48,953 nucleotides of DNA from Nitrospira sp. (lineage in GTDB: Bacteria > Nitrospirota > Nitrospiria > Nitrospirales > UBA8639): the NCBI GenBank assembly GCA_020430245.1, contig JAGQKG010000002.1, positions 1 through 48,953 of the forward strand. The letters run 5' to 3'. The notes under the pieces are model-generated. The model had not been told where the DNA came from. It ran no database searches and saw only the letters and a program-made list of their open reading frames with translations. The first letter of the stretch is position 1. Each line of letters begins with the position of its first letter. The position numbers and the translations under genes were made by a program. Positions 27,858-34,258 of this stretch are shown here, piece by piece.

Positions 27858-30554
27858 CTAAGGGGTATCCTGGACCAACCGGAATCCGCGACTACTGCCC
27901 CGGTCGCCGGTGGCATCCCCGTCCCGGCTTGACGCCCGCAGATTGGCGGGATTGCTGTCCCACGACCCGCCGCGCAGCACCCGCAATGAACAATCCCCGC
28001 CATCGGCTTTCAACCAGGCCGAACCATCTACTGGCGCATTGTTGTAGCTCCCATGGCTACAATCCTCCACCCATTCCCAGACATTCCCGCTCAAATCATG
28101 CAGGCCAAATGCATTCGGTTGTTTGTCACCAACCACGGCCGTGTGGTTTCCCGAGTTGGCCAGGTACACCGCATAGTCCCCAAGCTGGGATTTTTCGGAT
28201 GTGCCGGCCCAGGCCTCTTGTTTGTCCCCGCTGCGAGCCGCATATTCCCATTCTGATTCCGTCGGCAGACGATAGCCTTTGCCGGTCTCCTTGGACAGCC
28301 AGGCCGCAAAGGCCTTTGCATCGTCCCACGACACATTCATGATTGGGCGCGGCCCCCGTCTCCAGCCTTGATCACTGGGAAACTCCCGATTGGTCGCAAT
28401 GGCAAACCGGTCGTATTCTTCAAACGTGACTTCATATTTACCCATGGCAAACGGTTGAATATTCACCTCGCGAACAGGGTTCCGCCATGGCTCCCCCAGT
28501 TTCTCGACATCGCCTTGGCGAAACGTGCCGCCGGGAATAGGCACCATCTTCGGCGGCACATGAATGCTCACAACCAGGGATTGCACTTTCAATAGGGCCT
28601 GCTCGACGTCATAGCCCTTTTGCCACAGCCAGGTGACTCCACCCAACAGCAGCAGCATGACAACCCCGCCTCCCATCCAAAGCCATCTTGCCTGGCGGCT
28701 GGCTTGGAGAAATTCTTTGGTGAGGCCCCCGGCATTCGCCCCGGCTTGTTGAAAATCGTGATATTCCCGCCCCGTGGCCAACCCACTGAGCCGGGGCTTG
28801 CCCATGTCGTGCCATTTTTTGGCGCGGCTTTCCAACAGCGTACGATCCACCAGCGCTTTTTTGTGGTGCTCAACATAGAGCTTCAAGGCGGGCCAGGCCT
28901 CAAAGAGTTTTTCATGGCTGATCGAGACCGTGGCCTCCTGACCTTCGCCTTCGGTGCGGAAGAGACGTTCGGTAACCAACCGATCGATCACGGGGCGAAG
29001 GGAAACCGGAAATTCTGTTTTCTTTTGACGATTTCGGGTGGGGATGCTCTCCTCCTTCTGCACTTTGGCCAGGGCGTGAAACAGGACAGGCAACGCCTCC
29101 GCGACCTTCACGCCCAATTTGCGCTCAAGCGTATCTTCCACCTGCTTCACATGAGCGCCTATGGCACCCGTCACACCACCCAACGTATCGTACACCGTCT
29201 CGCTTAAGACCGAATCGGTGCGTTGTTGAAAGAGACGGTCCAGGACAAAGGCCAACAGCGGGAGGTTGGTCGACTCTGCTTCGGTATCATGGATAAGTCG
29301 CTTGGCGAAGGTCTCGGTCATCGTAAGACCGGCCGCCTGAGCCGGTTTCAGAATCATATCCTCCATCATGTACCCTTTGACAGGGCCGAGGGCATAATGG
29401 CCTTTGCCGTTCAGCACCTTCACCATGTCCGGATGGCGGTGACAATAGTGGAGGTGATCGCTTCGAATGGTGCCCACCACCCACAAGGCCTGCTCGCCCG
29501 CGGCCTGATACAGCGAGGATAAAAAGCGGTTGGCCAGTTCCACATCGTGGAGAGTGAAAAGTTCTTCCATTTGATCGATGAACAGCAGGAGCGTGCGGGT
29601 CGGATCGGCTCGTTTCATGATCGTCGTGATCTGCGCGCCGAGCGTGTCCGGGGCCTGGGTCAGCTCTTCCAGCAACGTATCCGGATTGAGACCTGCCTGA
29701 GTCACCAGAGCGCCGAGAGCACTTAGCATGGCCTCCAACGGCTGCTGGCGTTGACTGGGCAGCATGCGCACACGGAGACAGGACTGTCCGCCAGGAATCC
29801 CACCATTTTCCAAGATCGTCAGGAGGCCTGCATCCACCACCGACGATTTGCCGACCCCTGAGTCACCACTGATGATCATGAAACGACTGTCGGTTTCCCG
29901 CAGACGGTCCAGGATTTCACGCACCTCGGCGTCGCGGCCGAAAAACACCGGCGCAAACTTGCGTGTGAAATGGAAGAGACCGGGATACGGTGAGCCCTCT
30001 TGTTCGATATCCCAGGTGACGGTTGTCCGTTGGTCCGGTTCTTTGACTTGGAGGACTCCCGGCTCTCTCGTGTCCTCCAGATACTTTGCAACAGCCGCAA
30101 GCACAAGGGTAGATAGTTCGTGGGGAGACGAAAAGGCACTCGCCAGTTTCTCAGTCAACAAATACTGCCGTAGGGTATTGATGCGTTCGCCTTTGTCCTC
30201 TTCCGTACGGGCGTCATCGTAGGAACGAAGCCAGGCCGTGGTGTCGCTCACGACAAAGGTCAAACAGGCTTTCTTGAGGGCTTCGGCGCGGCGAAATTCC
30301 AACTCGGTGATTGACAGTTTCTTCGGGTTATCATGTGCCTCAGGGGGTACGTAGCCGTACCGAAAGGCGAACAGACCAACGTAGAGATCGGCTTTCTCGA
30401 CATCCTTGAGGCATTTTTCGACGGGCCGTTGGTCTGACGCAACATAGTCCTCCATCGCAATAACCTGGTGGCCAGCCTTTCGAAGAGCCTCGAAGACAAC
30501 CTGCCGATAGTCTTTCAGATCTTGGTAGGTGGAGGAGAGATAGATGGTCGGCAT
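27858..30554 (-). CDS. DGR target: DUF4062 - STAND-like NTPase - TM - FGE/C-type-lectin protein
   Basis: About 898 aa from the ATG at 30554 (MPTIYLSSTYQDL); the frame is open to 30623 and an ATG at 30563 is also possible. Order: DUF4062 (residues 1-90, TIYLSSTYQDLKDYR and DLYVGLFAFRYGYVP), often a signalling or effector head. Then a STAND-type NTPase with Walker A GDSGVGKSS (about 230) and Walker B LLLFIDQMEEL, winged-helix and helical parts, and one membrane helix (WLWMGGGVVMLLLLGGVTWLW, about 623-645). The end is a formylglycine-generating-enzyme (SUMF1) domain (MVPIPGGTFRQGD to GFRLVQ). Residues about 857-895 are the DGR variable repeat. The gene is intact. A ligand-sensing conflict or defence receptor is inferred from the architecture. 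Confidence 0.88.
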   Translation of the reverse strand: MPTIYLSSTYQDLKDYRQVVFEALRKAGHQVIAMEDYVASDQRPVEKCLKDVEKADLYVGLFAFRYGYVPPEAHDNPKKLSITELEFRRAEALKKACLTFVVSDTTAWLRSYDDARTEEDKGERINTLRQYLLTEKLASAFSSPHELSTLVLAAVAKYLEDTREPGVLQVKEPDQRTTVTWDIEQEGSPYPGLFHFTRKFAPVFFGRDAEVREILDRLRETDSRFMIISGDSGVGKSSVVDAGLLTILENGGIPGGQSCLRVRMLPSQRQQPLEAMLSALGALVTQAGLNPDTLLEELTQAPDTLGAQITTIMKRADPTRTLLLFIDQMEELFTLHDVELANRFLSSLYQAAGEQALWVVGTIRSDHLHYCHRHPDMVKVLNGKGHYALGPVKGYMMEDMILKPAQAAGLTMTETFAKRLIHDTEAESTNLPLLAFVLDRLFQQRTDSVLSETVYDTLGGVTGAIGAHVKQVEDTLERKLGVKVAEALPVLFHALAKVQKEESIPTRNRQKKTEFPVSLRPVIDRLVTERLFRTEGEGQEATVSISHEKLFEAWPALKLYVEHHKKALVDRTLLESRAKKWHDMGKPRLSGLATGREYHDFQQAGANAGGLTKEFLQASRQARWLWMGGGVVMLLLLGGVTWLWQKGYDVEQALLKVQSLVVSIHVPPKMVPIPGGTFRQGDVEKLGEPWRNPVREVNIQPFAMGKYEVTFEEYDRFAIATNREFPSDQGWRRGPRPIMNVSWDDAKAFAAWLSKETGKGYRLPTESEWEYAARSGDKQEAWAGTSEKSQLGDYAVYLANSGNHTAVVGDKQPNAFGLHDLSGNVWEWVEDCSHGSYNNAPVDGSAWLKADGGDCSLRVLRGGSWDSNPANLRASSRDGDATGDRGSSRGFRLVQDTP
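27870..27984 (-). repeat. DGR variable repeat (VR) at the 3' end of the target gene
   Basis: Encodes RGGSWDSNPANLRASSRDGD and then ATGDRGSSRGFRLVQDT, the final lectin-fold segment of the FGE domain. Against the TR, Asn codons have become Asp, Ser or Gly, and Asp and Thr have become Ala or Gly. Seventeen of the nineteen adenine-site changes are A to G on the coding strand and two are A to C. Three other mismatches are not at template adenines. Only four codons follow the VR-matched end before the TAG at 27858-27860. Confidence 0.9.
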
Positions 30555-30689
30555 AGCGTTCATGGAGGAAGGGTGGAGCCGGCTATGATCCGTTCCCTTT
30601 AATGGATCTATTTGCCAGAACAAGTCAAAAACCGCAACTCTTTTCTCGGAAACACGGCCCTTGAAGCCTAAGAGACCAACTCGATTAAT

Positions 30690-30747
30690 AGCGACGTTCC
30701 GGAGGAACGTCGCCTTTACTTCATCGTCATAGGAAAAGAAGTTCCGG
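30690..30747 (+). repeat. Right flanking repeat of the DGR cassette, with hairpin
   Basis: Contains the hairpin cgacgttcc-gga-ggaacgtcg (9-bp stem) and a tail (atcgtcataggaaaagaag) that parallels the left copy at 26041-26097. The direct repeats enclose the TR, RT, avd and target gene. They may be interspersed REP-like elements that happen to sit here or boundaries of a mobile cassette. From 30555 to 30856 no gene is seen. Confidence 0.7.
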
Positions 30748-30856
30748 CCAAGGCCTGACCGGCATAAGATGAGAGTGCAGTCAGAGAAAGGTTAAGATGT
30801 CAGACACTTTAAGGACACCGGTTGTCGCCTATTCAAAACAACCTCTAGCGATCGAT

Positions 30857-31390
30857 CTACAAAAGGTTCTTGCCGGTTTGGTGTTGTTCCAATTCCAACA
30901 AGGCGGTTTTGATGGGCAGTCCGCCTCCGTAACCGACTAGTTTTCCATTTGCCCCGATCACCCGATGGCACGGCACAATAATAGAGACAGGGTTTTGGCC
31001 ATTGGCGGCTCCTACAGCTCGTGAGGCCTTTGGGCTGCCGATCTGGTGAGCAATTTTCCCATACGACACGGTTCTGCCATAGGGAATAGATTGGAGAGCC
31101 TTCCAGACCTGACATTGAAAGGGAGTCCCTTGAAGGTTCAATGCGATCTGAAACCGTGTCCGGGAACCGTCAAAGTATTCCTGCAGTTGATCCAGCACAG
31201 GACGAAACGGCTCACACGATTTTGTCCATGTCGGCTGGATGTCGAGGGGGTGAGCTCCATCTTGAAACTGCAGGGCCTGCAACCCATCTGGGCTTCCCAC
31301 CAATAGAAGCCGGCCAACCGGACTTGGACTAATCCAGTAAGATATCCAAGAATCCTCGGAGGCTTGTTTGGGCACTGGTGGCTTCGCCAT
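30857..31390 (-). CDS. ogt: Methylated-DNA-[protein]-cysteine S-methyltransferase
   Basis: Suicide repair enzyme that takes the methyl group from O6-methylguanine. The C-terminal domain is typical: FQCQVWKALQSIPYGRTVSY, RAVGAANGQNPVSIIVPCHR with the acceptor Cys, then VIGANGKLVGYGGGL. I start at the ATG at 31390 (MAKPPVP), because the longer frame to 31555 would run into the divergent XRE gene and is not conserved-looking. The product of about 177 aa is normal for Ogt. The divergent regulator next door may or may not control it. Confidence 0.92.
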   Translation of the reverse strand: MAKPPVPKQASEDSWISYWISPSPVGRLLLVGSPDGLQALQFQDGAHPLDIQPTWTKSCEPFRPVLDQLQEYFDGSRTRFQIALNLQGTPFQCQVWKALQSIPYGRTVSYGKIAHQIGSPKASRAVGAANGQNPVSIIVPCHRVIGANGKLVGYGGGLPIKTALLELEQHQTGKNLL

Positions 31391-31483
31391 CTTGATCTTC
31401 ACGCTTGTAGCAGGTGAAATAGCCTGGTGTGGGACAAAAATTGAAGATGGACAGGCCCACGAACATTTTTCTATGATCGAATC

Positions 31484-31951
31484 ATGTCCATTCAGCAACA
31501 CTTGAGTCATTGGTGTCAGCACAGAGGTCTCTCTCTGGCCGACCTCAGTCAACAAACGGGAGTGCCTCTAACAAAATTACAGGATTTCCAAAAGGGAACC
31601 TGGGACCCTCCGCTTTCCACTATAGCTTTGATTGCTCAATCCTTAGATGTGCCTGAGTCCTGGCTCCATCATGATCCACGGACCCTACTGCGATTATGGA
31701 ACGACCCTGACGAGGAAAATCCGGAACTTCCGAACACCTCTTCTTCCGATCCACTATTCCAACGAATTATCCAAACCAGCCGTGACTACCAGGACCTCTT
31801 CGTCTTGCTCACAAGCCTACTTCACCACGGTGACCCCAAGTTAATTCGCGCCGCGCAGGTCAACCTCCAGAGCCTTTTCAAGCAGGTGCGCCCCACCACT
31901 GTCCCCTGGGGGTCGAGACCTCCAGGACACTTCGAACCTCCCAACGATTAA
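31484..31951 (+). CDS. XRE-family helix-turn-helix protein
   Basis: 155 aa. An N-terminal Cro/C1-type domain is clear: LSHWCQHRGLSLADLSQQTG, then LQDFQKGTWDPPLSTIALIA and AQSLDVPESWL. The C-terminal half is helical (DPLFQRIIQTSRDYQDLFVL) without a known domain; it may bind a ligand or form dimers. It is divergent from ogt. As a lone regulator with a non-canonical C-terminus its targets are unknown. No operator repeat was identified in the 93-base intergenic region. Confidence 0.78.
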   Translation: MSIQQHLSHWCQHRGLSLADLSQQTGVPLTKLQDFQKGTWDPPLSTIALIAQSLDVPESWLHHDPRTLLRLWNDPDEENPELPNTSSSDPLFQRIIQTSRDYQDLFVLLTSLLHHGDPKLIRAAQVNLQSLFKQVRPTTVPWGSRPPGHFEPPND

Positions 31952-32040
31952 CCACCCAGCCTTTCCGACCCAAAGGTCGAGTGGAGCAAAAAGAGAAGTG
32001 CCTGTTATAAAAATTGAGCAGGAACGGAAGAAAAACCGAC

Positions 32041-32409
32041 TTAATGTACCAAAACCCTTTGCACGGTTTGGAGAAGCTCATCAACAGTAAAGGGTTTTTG
32101 TAAGGTACAGATCGGCTGAAATAATTGGTGAGGGCCCTTCATCGTTCCACCAGATGCAGGAATATTTCCCGTCAGTGTAATTATCGGAATACGAGAAGGT
32201 TGTTCAGAAACTGGCCCAGTGGGTTCATCTTCTCTCTCTTCCATCGCCACCACATCCATAATAATCAGAGACGCTTGGAAGTTTTCATGATTTTGAAGGC
32301 CTTCCTGACAGGACCCTGCGGCCATGACCGTATACCCAGCTGACTCCAAAGAAAGAGAAACGGACTCCCTCACTTGGATATCATCATCTATCACCAAAAT
32401 TCTATTCAT
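32041..32409 (-). CDS. Stand-alone response-regulator receiver domain
   Basis: 122 aa, CheY-like. It has the acidic pair in ILVIDDDIQ, the phospho-acceptor in LIIMDVVAME, the Thr in IITLTGN and the Lys in LQKPFTVDELL. Two loops carry extra residues (EEREDEPTGPVSEQPS; PASGGTMKGPH), longer than in CheY. No output domain and no kinase neighbour is present, so the partner must be elsewhere. The flanking 32410-32713 region holds no supported gene. A strong aaggagg at 32595-32601 precedes only a tiny open frame of 17 codons. Confidence 0.85.
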   Translation of the reverse strand: MNRILVIDDDIQVRESVSLSLESAGYTVMAAGSCQEGLQNHENFQASLIIMDVVAMEEREDEPTGPVSEQPSRIPIITLTGNIPASGGTMKGPHQLFQPICTLQKPFTVDELLQTVQRVLVH

Positions 32410-32713
32410 TCAGTTAGCCTAAAGTTATACACCAATAAAAATACTCGTTAACATTGAAAAAGATACTGTTTTCTTGACCACATAAATACGAGCAATTTAT
32501 GTTCCTTCCAAAATCAAATTGCCTCACAAATAATTTTTCATATAAAATCAACATGTTACGCCATAAATTCAGCAATAATTTGCTGATAGACATGAAGGAG
32601 GAAACATTCAATATGCAGGGATTACCATTCACTGCTTTCCCCATACTCTCCCTGATGAACCTTTAGACAACCTGGCTGATCCTAGAGCAACCCGACCACC
32701 ACACGAAAACTCT

Positions 32714-34045
32714 TTAAGAATTTTGTAAGTGGACATTAAACCTGCGACTGTTTCTCCATAGCCACCCTAGTTGAAAACACAAGCCGGTCAGCATCGCGGC
32801 CAACCCAACATATAACCCAGTCACGTGCCCATAAAGAACCCCGGCCAGTAAGAAAATGGAACTTCCAAACAGGTACAAACAGACAGCTTGAGTAATGATG
32901 GAAGTGATCCCACGATGAACGAACTGGCCCTGAAAAAAACTTTCCCATGGACTCAAAGCGGGGAAAATTACCATGAGCCAGAGTCCTGTCGAGGCCAACA
33001 GAGTCAGCTCAGGAGTTAAAGCCGCGCCCCATTCAAACCAGAGCGTGGAGAGCGGGGTGGCAGCAATCATGAAAAGGATTCCGCTCGTACCGATTGAAAC
33101 CATGATCACAAATTTCTTCAGGTTGACCAGAAAATGCGGCCGGTCATAAAGGGCAACAACCACCTCCTGCATCGCCAATCCTCCACTCCGAAACACAAAC
33201 GAGAGGCCACCTAACACCGGCCACACAGCCAAGGACTCTATCGCGTTCGGCATCCGACTAATGGCCGCACTGACAATCGGTAAATTCCCAAGAGAAATGA
33301 GTGGAGTAAATGCGAGAGGCCAATAAAACACGCTTAATTGTTTAAGCGTGAGAGGCGATGGATGCACAGGACTCATTTTAAGATTGGCGAGGATCGGACG
33401 CACGAAAAACAAAATAAAGCCAGCCTCGACCATTGCGCCAGAAGACATCGCAACCGTGGCCACGACAATACCCGGGAAACTCTGTAAAACCAATCCGCAA
33501 AGTAAGACCGCACTGCTTACGAATAAACGGACCAGGGTTCCCAGCCCAATCAGGCGTGTCTGGCCTGCCCGGATGACCACTCCCTGAAAAAACCTTCTTA
33601 CCGCAATCGAGAGCGTCCATGGCGTCATGCATTGAAGACCGATTCTAGCCGGTTCCACAATAATATCAGGAACACCCAACACATCCTGTACGATCATCCC
33701 GTACACCGGAGTAAAGGCTACCACGACATGAACGACTGTTAGCAGACTCCCCAAAACCACAATAAAATTTCGAATAAGTTGGTAAGCCAACCAATCCTTG
33801 CACAAGGCGGTAGACGCAACCAGAATCATAATGACGGGAGCTTCGATCAACAACGAGAGAGGAAAAACCACTCCACCATAAGCTGCTAAATGGACCTCTG
33901 GATCGCTAAGACGAGAAACCGTGGCGGTGACAAGTGGAAACTCCAAACCCATGAGCATCCAGCTTGCAGCCAAAGGCCACCACATGCGGAAAATCGTGAA
34001 GAAGGGTGAAGCAGGAACGAGTAGAACCGGCGAGTTAGCAGCCAC
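32714..34045 (-). CDS. Polytopic membrane protein, MOP/MATE- or ANKH-like
   Basis: 443 aa with about twelve hydrophobic segments. The opening FRMWWPLAASWMLMGLEFPL, then VSRLSDPEVHLAAYGGVVF and SLLIEAPVIMILVASTAL, resembles bacterial relatives of the ANKH and MATE flippase/exporter superfamily, where two six-helix bundles form the transport path. The internal repeat (FYWPLAFTPLISLGNLPIV in the second half) supports two homologous bundles. Substrate unknown; citrate, pyrophosphate, drugs or lipid-linked sugars are all handled in this superfamily. No partner gene is adjacent. Confidence 0.6.
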   Translation of the reverse strand: MAANSPVLLVPASPFFTIFRMWWPLAASWMLMGLEFPLVTATVSRLSDPEVHLAAYGGVVFPLSLLIEAPVIMILVASTALCKDWLAYQLIRNFIVVLGSLLTVVHVVVAFTPVYGMIVQDVLGVPDIIVEPARIGLQCMTPWTLSIAVRRFFQGVVIRAGQTRLIGLGTLVRLFVSSAVLLCGLVLQSFPGIVVATVAMSSGAMVEAGFILFFVRPILANLKMSPVHPSPLTLKQLSVFYWPLAFTPLISLGNLPIVSAAISRMPNAIESLAVWPVLGGLSFVFRSGGLAMQEVVVALYDRPHFLVNLKKFVIMVSIGTSGILFMIAATPLSTLWFEWGAALTPELTLLASTGLWLMVIFPALSPWESFFQGQFVHRGITSIITQAVCLYLFGSSIFLLAGVLYGHVTGLYVGLAAMLTGLCFQLGWLWRNSRRFNVHLQNS

Positions 34046-34258
34046 GAACCGACAAGTGGCTCAAAATGAACATGTCTGCACAGTTTCCGACATGGTCATG
34101 AAACCTGAGACAAGGCAAAAGGACACAATCATATACAATTACATCCAGTGTATTGCTTGGGTAAGTACAGCAGAAAGTCATTCACGAAAGGGAGAGTCCC
34201 TTTCGTGAAGAGCCTACAGTATCATAAAGGCGAGCTGATCCGCCAAAAGGTTCGATTT

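Noticed and set aside
29223-30222. Long plus-strand frames opposite the DGR target gene
   Set aside because: Antisense shadows of the NTPase gene, without ribosome-binding sites or homology.
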